64,000 nt of DNA from Taeniopygia guttata (lineage: Eukaryota > Chordata > Aves > Passeriformes > Estrildidae). The notes below the pieces were generated by a model, which was not told the origin of the DNA, did no database searches, and saw only the letters and a list, made by a program, of their open reading frames with translations. Of this stretch, positions 12,601 to 24,135 are shown piece after piece. The stretch lies in assembly GCF_048771995.1 (NCBI RefSeq), contig NC_133032.1, positions 22,049,501-22,113,500 of the forward strand, read 5' to 3'. Position numbers and translations under genes: made by a program. Position 1 is the first letter of the stretch, and each line of letters starts with the position of its first letter.

Positions 12601-15600
12601 TCCACATTGTAGCTCAGCAGGGGATCCTCATCAAGTCTACCAGGCTGGAATGCCATGAGATAAGACTTGTTCAAGACAAAAGTAAATGCCTTCCAGTTAT
12701 TCTGGACAGTTAACCTGTAAAGAGTCCCCGATTTCAGAATATTTTGGTACTCTTTAGTCTTTTCAGTCAAATTCATGGGTAGGAAGAGCTCCATAGGCTT
12801 CTCTAATAATCCATTAGTTTGAGAAAGCCCACTGTTATTTTCAAGCTTTGGCACATTCTCCAGTTTCTCCTGCTGTCTTGTAAGAGCAGGCCCAGAAGTA
12901 TGCACTGCTTCCCAAAGTTTCTGCCCCCAGTCCAAAGTCTCCCACGAGGACTCTGCCTTCAGCTGTAGCTGTGAGCCGTCTGACAGGACAGTGTCCACCA
13001 CCTTGGTTTCACTGCCACCAGTAACAGCCACCCTTTGAAAACGCATGAGTGGATACACAGTGGGAAGAGTCTGGTTGCCACTGCTGTCCAAGCAATACAG
13101 GTACAGTTTGTACTGAGAGAGTTCAGCATAGCAAGTTTGCCAGTAGCTGTCATTGTCTCTTCTAACTTCCAAGTATCCCTTCTTCAGAAGATTTGAGAAC
13201 ACTGTCTTGTATTCTGGAGGAAAAAAAATAGAATATTATGATTATTTTTTTAATTGTCTCAAATTACTACATCATTCTGGCTTCTACATCTCTCCTACCC
13301 ATACACGGCATATCTGAAAATAGGATTACAGAGAGAATCCTCGTGTAATAGGTTATAATTATCCAACACAAGCACTAACTCTACTTTTGAGCCACCCAGA
13401 ATACAGCACTTTTTACCCAGAGGTATCAAAACACCTCACAAAAAGGGAACAAAGAAACAGAGGGACAGAGAAACAAAGCAATTTTCCTAAGATATCCAGG
13501 ATGACAATGGCAGAGCAACAAAACACTGCAGGTCTCCCAGAACCTAGTCCAGAAACAGACAATACTATCAAGTAATCTATTGCCAGCTAAAATAAGATTT
13601 TGACAGTGAAAAACACATAAAAATTAGAACACCTTACCTCTCTTTCCTGCTCCTTCCCAGGCTCAACTTCATGTTTTCACACACACCACCTTTGCCTCCC
13701 CCATCTTAAGCAGCTCAGAGGGAAAGGGCATAGTGGTATCTGGTCAGCTCCTCTCTGCTCTCCTACCTTCTCACACCTTTCCCCTGCTCCAGCATGGTCC
13801 TCTCCCGGGCTGCAGCCCTTCAGGTTAAACACACCCCTACATCAGCTCTCTGTGACCACAGTTCCTTCAGGAAAGCTCCATATTCTCCAGCTTGGGGTTC
13901 CAACATGGGCCTGCAGGGAGATCCTGATCCACCATGTTCCTCCCAGGGGCTGGAGCACATTCTCATCCTCTGACCCTCAGCTGCTCTTGACACAGCTGCC
14001 AGTGCTGTGCCCTTCCTGAGGTGTGTTCTGCCACAGAGGCCTCACCTGTGGCTGATGGCCACAGTTGTGTCCTGCGGAGGGGCTGCTGGAACAGCCCTGC
14101 TGCCAGCACCTGGCACCTGCACTGACCCGGCAAATGCAGAACTGTGCCCAACACAGCAGTTTCCTACCACATTTCAGCACGACCTGGGACCACAACATTT
14201 TGTACAGCTCTGTTAACTCCAGAGTTTTGATGATTTGTGAGAATCAGGCTCAGGATTAGCAGACATGACCAAAAATGAAAAGTAAGAGGCTGCCCAGAAG
14301 GATTCAAACACATACACCTGAGCATCTCAGCACTTCAGGTGTTTTGGAGCTGACCATTTCACAAACCCAAGCCCAAGGCAAAGTCAAGGGGAATCTTCTT
14401 CATCCACAGAAAACCACCATACACATCACTCCAAGCACTAAAGTGATAAAAATTTAAAAGGAATTATCCATAGCATTTCTGAGTTTAAAAAAAAAAAAAA
14501 AAGGTTTCCATACAAAATTTGTTCCAATCTAATTTGCACCACTTCAGCCACCACAGGCAGGATTCATATTTTCACCTTGGGCTAGGCATGTGGCTCTAGG
14601 CAATTTTTGTTGGTCCCTGTATAAATTCAGAGGCATTCATAGTTACACTGTAATACCAACTGTAACACTTGTTATCCCAAAACAACGCGGGCCTGAGGAA
14701 CAAACTCTTAACTCCCATTTGAGTTCTACTTCACCCTTCCAGTAAGGGTACCTGTGCTGGGTCTTGACTTACAAACAGTGATATAATTAGCAGACACAAA
14801 TAAAGGTTTCTGCCTCTAATTGTATATCTTCCTTAGAGTCTGCTATTCCTGGCACAAGAGCAAGATAGCCACCTGGAAACAGCTCCTCATCCACTGCCCA
14901 GCAAATTAGGTCACAACAAAATCAGCATCAATTGACTTTAACACACAGCATTACAGACCACAGCAATACCAGAGCTGGTCTATTCAAGATTTCCACCCTG
15001 AGGCTGACAGCCTTTGAAACAGGGATAGCTGGAGGCATAAAACATTTTCAACATCTCAGCTTAACCAGTTACACTCATGTTAACAGGCCACACTCTAACA
15101 ACCTTTAGACATCATCTCTGAGGATACTGAGGATGCCTGCAGCACAGAGTTAAGAGAACAGAAACATCTAGACTGAATGAAGCTTGGAAACAAAACCAGG
15201 CCTGTATAGAAACTACATCCCCATCTGTACAGGGCTTCCCAGGTAATATGGCCAAGGTTGCTGGCCAAACTGCTCTCACCACTGCTGGCTAAGGGATGAG
15301 TCTGTCTGTCTTCCCTAAGCACAAGGAGAGTCAGGGACTCATGAGTATTTGAGGAACTTAGTTGCTGTCCAGGGGCTTCTGATACCAAGTGGGGCAACCT
15401 TGGGCTGTAACCTTTGTTCTAAGAAGATTCTCCTGCCTTTGGCTGCAAGTACTCCTGTAGCTAATTCTCAGTTTCTTCTATGGGCAGGAGAAAGAATCAG
15501 AATAACAGCAGTGTAAAAGCTTTTGCCAGCTCTTCAGCAAAGACCAGCTTTCAAGGATTAAGCAGATAAGCTCCAGTTAAACTTAATGAACATACATGAA

Positions 15601-18600
15601 AATTAATTGTTTGATATATTTAATATTGGTATGGAAATCTAATGGGGGTTAAAAATGGGGGAAGGACACTACCTTTCAGCCACCCTAACAAAAAGAAGCA
15701 CTTAGGTTTCGCCTTGACAGCTCAGCCTCAGCTTCCCTGTTTACCCACACACTCAGAATGGAGCCTGCTTTTAAACCATGCTCAAAGGACTCCATCTACA
15801 GAGATTACCTGTAGATATGGCAAAACCATAACAGCAATTTTAAAAATTGCTATTTTGGCACTAGGTTTAAAAAGGTCAGTATAACTATACCTTGCATATC
15901 AATGAACTACTCAAGGGTATTTCAGCTAAATATGAAAACTGAAAGCCTAATCTATAACCCAGAATGGTAGAGAAAAAGCACACTTTGATAGCCCAGATGG
16001 ATAGATGTGCACATACATGGACACACTGAAAGAGAACCAATTTTGTTCACCGTACATCTCTGGCCCTGACATTCATTAGTATTTCTGCACTAACTCAAAA
16101 GCCATTAATTTCTCTGAAACCCACACTAATCCCTTTGTAGTTCAGATAATGGACAGCCATTCTAGAGTCATCTTCCCTTTCTATTAATCCAATCAGGGAG
16201 GCAGCGCTTCTGCAGCTCCAACTGCAATCTCTCTCACTTCCATCAAGTACAGATGACTGTTCAAGCTTCTCCATAATAAGACAACTCATAACCTTCCCCC
16301 AACCACCCCTCCTTCATCCACACACAGGTTTGCTTATCTTTTGTTGAGTTACAGAAAGGCTATCTCTCCCTGTCTTTCACAGAGGCACCCCCCTCTCCCT
16401 CCTTCACCCCACTCCTTCCCTTCAAGCTCTGTGAAATTGGCTCCAATGGCTCTTGCTCAAACTGGGACAGAACCAGCAGCCACCTTGATTAACATTCAAA
16501 TGCCTCATATTTGTTAGGTCAGGGCAATAGATGCTGGCACAGAGAGGTTGAATTCATATGCTGCACGTACACACACGTTACAGCTCTGCTCCTTTATCTC
16601 TTCCACATGCACTGTGCCAGACAATACCTTTTTACTCAGAGAGCAAATGGTACCATCTCTCTATCCACCTTCCAAACACAAACTGCATCTCTTTTCCTCC
16701 TTATGGAGACAGGCAGAGTAAATTGAGGAAGAGTAAAAATACCCGAAATAATCACAGTAAGTGGCTCACATCTGCACCATTTGGGAGTTATAATTTCAAG
16801 GAAAGTGGTGGAAGAAGGCAGAGGAAAACAAAGAGAGGCTCAGCAGCTGGAGACTGAGTAATATCTTCCTCAGCATCTCTCCACTCCATTGGGAACTGCC
16901 CCCTCGTCCCAGCTAGGAACCCTGCACACAGCACTGAAACCAGGCCAGCCTAGCACCCACCTACCACTCGCCACACTTGGGGCAGCCGGTGCAACCAGCA
17001 CCCCTGGAGAGAGAGACCAAATGCTGTATCAGCAAGTCCAGAAGATACACACTCCAGAACAACTGACTACTTGCATCTCATATAGCATGGCAGGAAAGCT
17101 TACTCCGTTTTCCACCACTACAGCATTTCTGATAACAGTCATTCCAAGTAACTTGGAAAAGAGCTGAAGCAGAGATGCCTAGTTTGTGAGGAGTTTGCAT
17201 CTTGAGGGGACACTCCTCTCTGAATTCTCTAATACTTAGTAAGTGATGAGTGTAAGTTCAGAGTTTCTGTCAGTAGTTTTCCTCTTGGATTTTTACAAAA
17301 CTGAACATTTTTACAAAACATGTTTGGGATCTAAAATGCTCTCAAATTGGGTTGGACTGGTCACCTTCTTGGTGGGATTTGCTAGATCAGGGACACATTG
17401 TGCCCCAGATACACAATGTCCACTGTCTTCCTAGTTAAAAATACAGTATTTTCTTCCCACCTGTTTTCCCACCTGGGTCTGCAGATATGTATCCTTCAGT
17501 TTGTCACTGTGCAGGTGCTCAACACTGTGACAGCGCTAGAGTTCCCCAAGCTCATAGGCACAGCAGGCAAACAAAACAGCTACCTGGAAAAAGTACTGTA
17601 GCACCCACACTGTCAGGAGTGGTGGTGTTTGAATGACCATCAACCCATGCTGTGTTTAAAACACTGTGTTTTAAAAATCCAAGCCAAGCTTCACTGTATA
17701 TTACAGAAGCAGTATTGTTTCTTTGTTTGCCAGCCACATGCCCAGAAATACAAGAGCCTGCCTTGAATTAGCTTACATCTTCTGTCTTTGCTAGCTCTGC
17801 TTCCTGCTTGTGCCCCATAGCACAAACAGGGTTTATTTCTAGCACATGAGTTCTTTGATGAGCAGGCCAAAGATACTGCCCCAAAATGCACAGCTTCTTT
17901 TCAGGTCATTTTCTTTCTCAGCACATGGAAATGATTCAGTGCTATTTTACTTGTATTACAGTTTAGTGATAGAATAAGCAGTGCTGGGTTAACAGCTGGA
18001 GTAGATAATCTTAAAGGTTTTTTTCCAGATTCTATTATTCTATAAAAGAGCAAGCAGCAGGAACAGAGAAGCCCACAGTAATGGGTATACTATGATGGTA
18101 AGGGGGGAAAAAAAACAGCGAAGAGTTCATGTATGCAGTAAGTGGGACAGCTCTGGAGGACTGGGAGACCTCTGCAGGCTCCAGAGGGAAGTCCTTTACA
18201 GCAGTGAGAACTGACAGGAGTTGCTGAAGGTCCTCTCAGTATCTCACAGCATTCATTTAATTTGGATTAAAACCCTGAAAAGGGATGTCTTCTAAGGATG
18301 CAACCCGCTATGACTCCTTCAACAACCCCTTTTATCCAACCTCCAAATACATTCTTCAGTCTTTTCTGGAGAATAATTAGTAGCTACAGATACATGTCTG
18401 CAAAATCTACTTTCTTGCTTTTGCACTTCTCTTTTCAGATCAGCTCACAGTAGCAGCAAACTCTTTGTGAAGCTCTCTTGTAAACACAAAGGGAAGAAAT
18501 ACCACAGCTACCTTGTAAAACCTGCACAGCTGCTGGACAGAACAGGTAAAAAATGTATATTTTCAGAGAACAGAAGCTCTCCTTTCTCAAAGAAGGTACC

Positions 18601-20713
18601 TCTGCCTTCCAATATTCCTTACAGAAAGCTCTTGGAAGGCACACAGCAAGCACTGACTACCTTGAGAAGTGGGTCCATGGCAATTTCATATCACAGAATC
18701 ACAGATTAAGCGTGAAACACTATCAGGGACATGTACAGACCTTCAATGGCTACATTTTAATGAAGTTTCTGGGGACATATTAAGTTGTTACACATCAAAT
18801 CTAGCAGATGCCCACAGCACAGCTGACAAAAATGAAGAGATTTGTCTCCAGACTTCTGAGTGCATTTCTGTTCTGCATCCTTTCCACAGAAAGATATAGA
18901 ACAGAGACTCCACTCTACATGAAGCAATATATCTTCCTAGACAAAAGTAACAGCAGGTGTACTTGCCTTTGTCAACCAACAACACCTTCCTTTGGGCTAC
19001 AGCCACTATGTCACAATAACCTACATGTCTTTACCTATATGTACACTCATATGTACTTATATGTTATATATATTTATACACACACACATCTCCCCAAACA
19101 CAAACACTTAGGCACCTGCTTTCCATGTTCCAATATACCTGACTTACCTGGAAAACCCAACACAAAAAGCTTGTTTTAACCCTAAACCCATTCATAACTG
19201 GAGTCAAGCCACCATATAAGGGTGCATACATACACCCGTTCACAATCCTTTAATTAAAATTAAGCCCTGCCTTTATTAAGATTACAAAAATCTTTGTGGC
19301 AGTAGCTGCTGTTCCTCTCCGTAAATGCTCGGATTATTTCTGGCATCTACAAAATAAATCATGGAGATGGAGACACTGGGTCAGTGTTTCCAAAGTCCTG
19401 AGCAGAACCTCTTCAGTGCAGTGCTTGGGAAAGGAAAAGGAAGAATTATCACTTGCTGAAACACAGCTTCATACAGCTAACTGGAGATGTCTGCCTCAAT
19501 CTGATAACAACACTTCCTGTGCCCCACACAATGCTGGCAGCAATGCCTTAATATTGACAAACTGAGTGCTTTAGTTTCTGTTACTTGCTTATGGACTAAA
19601 AATTCAGCATTATTTAAAGAAAGAGAGCAGAGATCTTGGGCCTTACAGTAAAGCTCTGTACACTCTCTTTTTAATGGCTGCTCTTTCACTTTATGAAAAC
19701 TGATTTTGTTTGGATTTGCCATTCTCCCAATAGCTTTAGCATTCAAAGCCTTTTTTAAGTTTGGTAAAATCCTTTAAGGAAATTATCAGAAATACATAGT
19801 AAATAAATCATTTTTCCTGAGTCAAACTGAATAAGACAGAAGAAAAAAGTAAAACAAGCTTAGATATTTAAACTATAAAAAGAACAGAAATCAAGGGAAG
19901 TTTAAAAAATGATCTTTAGGCAAGCAAATGCACAGAGTCACATCAAAGACAAAAGAGCCATACTAATTTCTCTTCTTTTAAGAGTTACCTCACAGTTGGA
20001 TTTTGAGTAGGTTTTTTGTGTTTTTTAACATCCAGCTCCTGTTTCAAGACAAATATTAAAATCAGATAGGAAACTCCTCATATAAACAGAAACAAACACC
20101 AGCACAAACCTGTGTTTCCCTGGATATTCTCTCCCTTGGTTAATGCCAGGTAGGAAAGCAGAGCACAGTTATTGTCCTGACCAGGTGCAGGTGGCTGCTG
20201 CAGGGAGGTGCCTGTGAAGACCACTCTCCAGTTTACGTGGCTGATATCAGAGCGTGACCTGTTGTGACCTGGTTTGAACATGGAGGCTTCCTCATTCTGC
20301 ACCAGGATGTCATTCACTGAGCGAGGCCTATCTCTCCGCCGCTGGCAGATCTTGAAGATATTAAAAGTTGTGGTCTCCCCTTCTCCTGCCCAAGCAAGGT
20401 TGTCAGCAGCTGTTCCCCTCTGCACCATGCATTGGTCTTTGGCAGGGAACACTGTCTGAACTTTGGTTTCCAATAGACCATTTTTGCAGTGATCCCAGAT
20501 GAGGCTACTTTTAGCTAAGGAGGCGACGTTCCTCAGGTTCCTGCTCTCTGTTATCTGATCAAATACTTCATGCCCAACCAGTTCCGGGACCTCCTGCACG
20601 CCATACACCTCAGAGGGCTGCACAATCTTTTCAAGCTTAGTATCAAAACTATTGAAAAAGTCTTCAGTCACTTCCAAGGCAGGGCTAATGTCATCCACTT
20701 CAAAAGCCTCCAT
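495..20713 (-). CDS. PLEKHM3: PLEKHM3, pleckstrin homology domain-containing family M member 3 (partial, three coding exons)
   Basis: The coding sequence is the join of 20110-20713, 12278-13213 and 495-640 on the minus strand, 1,686 nt or 562 codons. All junctions have GT/AG borders and matching phases: exon 1 ends with G and exon 2 starts AA, giving GAA; exon 2 ends with G and exon 3 starts GC, giving GGC. The product matches vertebrate PLEKHM3 along its length, from the N-terminal [20 protein letters not shown] through PH1 (about residues 211-307) and PH2 (about 361-455) to the start of a cysteine-rich zinc module from C512. By family knowledge it is a cytoplasmic scaffold (also called DAPR) linked to AKT and myoblast differentiation. 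Human PLEKHM3 is about 761 residues, so roughly 200 C-terminal residues lie before position 1. No frameshift or internal stop is seen. Identification rests on remembered family sequence, not a database search. Confidence 0.93.
2226..2250. repeat. T homopolymer (about 24 T)
   Basis: Run of T followed by AAGAAAGG. It lies within a PLEKHM3 intron and is read as A on the transcribed strand. It may be the tail of an old retroposed element, but no source body is recognised beside it. Confidence 0.8.
10060..10460. promoter_or_regulatory. Candidate intronic enhancer-like element
   Basis: The stretch is dense in developmental transcription-factor motifs: CAATCAATTAG (homeodomain/PBX-like), CATTGGTCATTAC (CCAAT plus bicoid-like), ATTTAATCG, CTTTGATT (TCF/LEF-like), GAACAAAGG (SOX-like) and CAATTAGG. 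It is free of recognisable repeats and has no sustained reading frame. That profile resembles deeply conserved non-coding elements in introns of developmental genes. Conservation itself cannot be seen in one sequence, so the regulatory call is inference. Confidence 0.35.
12278..13213 (-). CDS. PLEKHM3: PLEKHM3 second coding exon (both PH domains)
   Basis: This 936-nt exon encodes residues 202-514. PH1 runs about residues 211-307, from [20 protein letters not shown] to the C-terminal helix [12 protein letters not shown] with its hallmark Trp. PH2 runs about 361-455, from [20 protein letters not shown] to the helix [16 protein letters not shown] less conserved linker of about 55 residues separates them. 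After PH2 comes a basic segment ([20 protein letters not shown]) and the first zinc-ligand cysteine of the next module, C512. The acceptor is a poly-pyrimidine tract ending CCTCCAG|AATACAAG at 13213, and the donor is TGTGCAG|GTGAGC at 12278. The open frame continues past the donor to about 12159, but that extension is intronic read-through. Confidence 0.95.
13740..14170. repeat. Degraded avian interspersed repeat, copy 1
   Basis: It carries repeated C/T-rich units of the style CTCCAGCATGGTCCTCTCC followed by GGCTGCAGCCCTTCAG (13808-13823), and ends CCCAACACAG. The same phrase with one change, GGCTGCAGTCCTTCAG, occurs at 40250-40265 in a second copy that ends CTCAATACAG. The layout resembles a GC-rich dispersed family, probably retroviral LTR-related, that I associate with bird genomes. 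I cannot name the subfamily. Borders are approximate and no open gene survives. Confidence 0.5.
14489..14505. repeat. A homopolymer (about 17 A)
   Basis: Uninterrupted A run following GAGTTT, within a PLEKHM3 intron. Confidence 0.8.
17960..18044 (+). mobile_element. CR1-type LINE, 3' tail remnant
   Basis: The phrase GGAGTAGATAATCTTAAAGG, then TTTTTTTCCAG, then ATTCTATTATTCTATA matches the 3' end of sauropsid CR1 retrotransposons: a 'gactagatgatcttagaggt' type stretch, pyrimidine tract and ATTCTATG-like terminal octamers. Only the last 80-odd bases are recognisable. This is typical of 5'-truncated CR1 copies and supports a bird or other sauropsid source. Confidence 0.7.
19030..19092. repeat. 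TA/CA low-complexity patch
   Basis: Alternating purine-pyrimidine sequence (TATGTACACTCATATG, then TATATATATTTATA, then CACACACACA). It is a short imperfect microsatellite inside a PLEKHM3 intron. Confidence 0.7.
20110..20713 (-). CDS. PLEKHM3: PLEKHM3 first coding exon (N-terminal region)
   Basis: It encodes residues 1-201 plus one base of codon 202. The ATG at 20713-20711 was chosen because the following [15 protein letters not shown] matches the conserved vertebrate start and its context is good (G at -3, G at +4). Another in-frame ATG about 19 codons upstream (MWYLNASQ...) has T at -3. The exon carries the basic stretch [17 protein letters not shown] and the motif [16 protein letters not shown], both conserved in the family and rich in possible phosphorylation sites. 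No folded domain is recognised here. The donor is ACACAG|GTTTGT, with the last exon base at 20110. Confidence 0.93.
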
Positions 20714-20966
20714 ATCCCGTGCTGCTGTGGGCTCAAGGCGTTGCGATGCGTTAAGATACCACATCAATATGGACCTAAAGACCTGCTTCACATCTGTCCT
20801 TGGTACACCGTTAACTTGGACGTGGTGGGCAAACACAGTAACCAACTCCAACCCATAGTGGCAGGAAGTAACCAACTCAATTTCTCTTCAGAGGGAAGAT
20901 CTAACACCCACTGACCAAGCAGGCTGTGGTCCCTGTATGTAACAAGCTCATAGAGATGAAGAGTAG
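20714..20966 (-). other. PLEKHM3: PLEKHM3 5' UTR part of the first coding exon
   Basis: A strong acceptor, a long T run followed by CCAG, sits just above 20966, so the exon probably runs 20110-20966 with 253 nt of leader. The reading frame of the PLEKHM3 start is open back to an in-frame TGA near 20893 and contains one extra in-frame ATG, so a slightly longer N-terminus cannot be excluded. The acceptor is inferred from consensus, not from a transcript. Confidence 0.65.
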
Positions 20967-22117
20967 CTGGAAAAAAAAGCAAAACATCACATCAGTAAGA
21001 GTTTGTTCCCAGGTAAATATATTTAATCACATCACTCTTTTCACAGTCGTAATCCCCTTCGTTTAACTTTTTCCTTCAATTGGCACCAAAATTATTGTGG
21101 ATGAAGAAACCCTTGGTGGTTTCTGTTGTTCACTCTGTGTCAACTCTGTGTATAATCACTTTTTGAAAGCTGCAGAGAGCTTGATGGAACACCAGATGAC
21201 AGGAAACTAAAGTGATACCACTTGTTAACCAAGCTTTAGAAAGCTGCATTTAGAGGTAGCTACCTAAGGAATGCTTCATAGAGTTTTCCTTAGGGCTCTA
21301 AGAAAAAGTTGATAAACGACAGGGTCATAACATAGGCCAACCAGCCTCAAATAGTTTGCCTTTTTGTCCAAGATCACTTGAACTCACAATGTTATGGAGA
21401 CCAACATGGTTGTACAGTGGCTACCTTGCCTACCCATCTGCATGAACAGAACTGTGATATTTGCCAAATAAATCAATGCTAGGAGGCTACTGCAGAGCAC
21501 TGCACATAGTTTCTTTCTAGAATATCACTGTGAACTCAAGTGAAACCATGTAGCAACCTAAGCTCCAGAGACAATGCAACCTACCAGCAAAACAAAATAT
21601 AACATGTCATGCATTGTTGCAAATCTGCAGATCTTTACTCCCAAACCATTGACTAACTGGGCAAAACGTAAGACCAGCAAGGAGCTTTAGGCTAGAACTA
21701 TTGAGAGCTGTATTGACCACCTGAGCTTACACCTGTGAGGAGGAAGGGAGTTTCTATTCCCTGTGGTGCAGTAAGGGGGTGTCCCATTGCTCCTGCCACA
21801 CCAAGTCTGCTGCTGTCTTAACTCCTCAGTCCTGAAGCTCCATCCACAGTGCTGCCATGCTGAAGGGAAATGCACAATAGGTATGTTTTAATTGGGGTAA
21901 CCTGCCAAATGTCTCTGAGTTCTTGGGACTTGGAGACTGGGCATTTTTACTGGCAGAAGAACAGCCCTCAAGTCTCCTAAGACAAATCACAGTACCCAGA
22001 GCCTGCACATGCAGAACAGCTTAAAGTCAGAGTTTTGAACATATCAGCTCAAGTCCTAGAAGCAGAAAGCTGCCTTAGCTCAGAGCTCTACCTAGATTCA
22101 TACACTCTTAACAAAAC

Positions 22118-22161
22118 TAATTAGCTGGGCCGATAATTAGCAGCTCATTAGCTTGTAAACG
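22118..22161. promoter_or_regulatory. Cluster of three TAAT-core sites plus forkhead-like site
   Basis: Within 44 bp there are CTAATTAGC (22118-22126), GATAATTAGC (22132-22141) and CTCATTAGC (22144-22152), followed by TGTAAACG (22154-22161). The first three share the core ATTAGC in the same direction, and CTAATTAG is a palindromic paired-type homeodomain site. Binding is inferred from motif resemblance only. Confidence 0.3.
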
Positions 22162-24107
22162 CTGCTGAAGTGCTACCAGGACCCATGAAGATTTATACTT
22201 AGCAGGAAAAAACATCTATTAAACAGCATCAAAAACAGATAATATTTCTACTTAAGGTGTTTGTTTTTGGTTTTTTTTTTTTTTAATCCGTAACAGTCTT
22301 TTAGCCTAACTTCTGTTAGGAAAGCTGCTTAAATAGGCACCCAAGCCAGAGGAAGAGAAGAAGGTGGCCAGCGGCTCCAAAAGAAGGGGGCACAGAGCTC
22401 TGTCACACAAACCTATCTCCACAATCCCCCAGTGACTTCCTCCCACCCCTGCTTCAGTTGGAGCAAGCCATGACACACTTGTGCTCAAAAGCAGCTGCTC
22501 ACCCTCCCTCCTAGTAGATCTGCAGTTCAGACTATGATGTCCAAAGATACTCCAACTAAATAACTTTCAAAAGCAATAACTAATCACATACACAACTCTG
22601 GAACATCAAGCCCTTACACTGAGATCTTCCTCCTCTTAACTCTTTGCAAGGATTCACTTTGCTAGTCTCATAGTGAACCAAGGTAGGATCAGCTTCAATT
22701 ACATTAACACAGAGTAAGACACTGAAGATAGAGACAAAACCACAACCAGAGGCCTAAACAACACAGACCTGGAGTTACTTCAAATCAGAACAGTATGGGA
22801 GCAGACTCTGCAAAGCTGTGCAATTGTGCCAGTTGACAGCAGTGGGAAATTAAGTCAGTCTGGGCATAACTGCATTGTCAGCTTAATGCAGCATGGAGTT
22901 TACTCCTGAAGCTCAGTCCTGCCAGCAGCCCCAGGACAGTGTTCTGCTCCCTGGTACCACAGAGCCTGGGAGCTCAAGGAACAGCCTAAGGGACATAATG
23001 TGGTACAACCTGTCCACTTATTCTATACCCTTCTGTAGCATATTTTTACAGCAAGAATGGTATTTTAAAGTTGCAAACTGCAAGAAGCTTTCACTAGAAC
23101 AAAACTAGCACCAACATAACCATAGGCCTGCAGTCCTGGTCCATTCAAAGTGCTGCCTCATGAGGATCGGCAGAGGATGCAGCCTTGCACTCCCTCACTC
23201 AGCTGGAGCAGCAATCACTCCAGAAGGACATGTGACATGCCACTGCAGCATTCTAGTGACAGCAGATACAATGTTGGTCTGTTCTATAAGTCACTAGGAA
23301 AGGTGGAAAGCAAGGGATAAAAATTTACACTTACATTTAATAAGCTCATTTTTAAAAACGCCAGAGGCTTCAAGCAGCTGAATGTTTCTCTGGATCCTGT
23401 GAGACTGGAGCTACCAGCCAGCCAAATGTGGTGATGCCAAACTACAAACTGACCTCATAGCCAGTAGGATGCTGAATCACATGGTCATGAGAAGATGACA
23501 GGCCCCTGTATCACACAACAGTTTATAAAAACTGCAGCATTCATACCTTCCCAACCAGTCTGTTTGCCCTGCTCAATAAAAATGTGAAAGGTGACAGCAG
23601 TGGTGGCAGGCTCATCCTTCCCTACACCACCAAAAAAGGTGTGCCAGTAATTCTCACTAGCACTGGGATCCTGCAATTACATATCCTCCATAAATGCAAT
23701 TAGGCACTTTCTGACAGTGGCACTCAACAAAAATTTAATTCAGATGTCTGCATGGATTTGGTGCCAAATGAAAGCAAACTCTGACATGGCAGTAAATCTT
23801 TTGACTGATATCACTGCACAAAGCAATTGGCAATACACAGGAAAAACTCACAAAAACTGGAGAAAGGCATTTGCATTCCCTGGTTAGGAATGCAAACAAA
23901 ACCATTTCCAAGTTGCAAACCTACCTGTTTGCCAGTCTCATTATCCTTAAGGATGAAATTAACTGCCAACATTTATCAATGAAGAAGAGCTCCCACTTCC
24001 TGTCTGCTAGACCCAGGGAGAGGCAAACAGCAGGAATAGCTGCAATTAACTTGGGGCCTAATTACAGTCAAGCTAAAAGACAGCAGTGATCTCTTCTACT
24101 CTACAGA

Positions 24108-24135
24108 AAACAAACAAACAAACAAAAAAAAAAAC
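24108..24135. repeat. (CAAA)n / A-rich microsatellite
   Basis: AAACAAACAAACAAAC followed by a run of about 12 A. Confidence 0.8.

Larger units (their letters stand above)
13214..20109 (-). other. PLEKHM3 intron of about 6.9 kb
   Basis: This intron lies between the first coding exon and the PH exon. It contains an old GC-richer repeat (about 13,740-14,170), an A run (about 14,489-14,505), a CR1-type 3' tail (about 17,960-18,044) and an alternating TA/CA low-complexity patch (about 19,030-19,090). No exon is recognised. Confidence 0.75.

Noticed and set aside
18690..18720. Possible second CR1 tail (TCACAGAATCACAG)
   Set aside because: Only about 15 bases resemble the terminal octamers, and the adjoining sequence does not continue like CR1.
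20570..20914. 114-codon plus-strand open frame
   Set aside because: It is the antisense shadow of the PLEKHM3 first coding exon.
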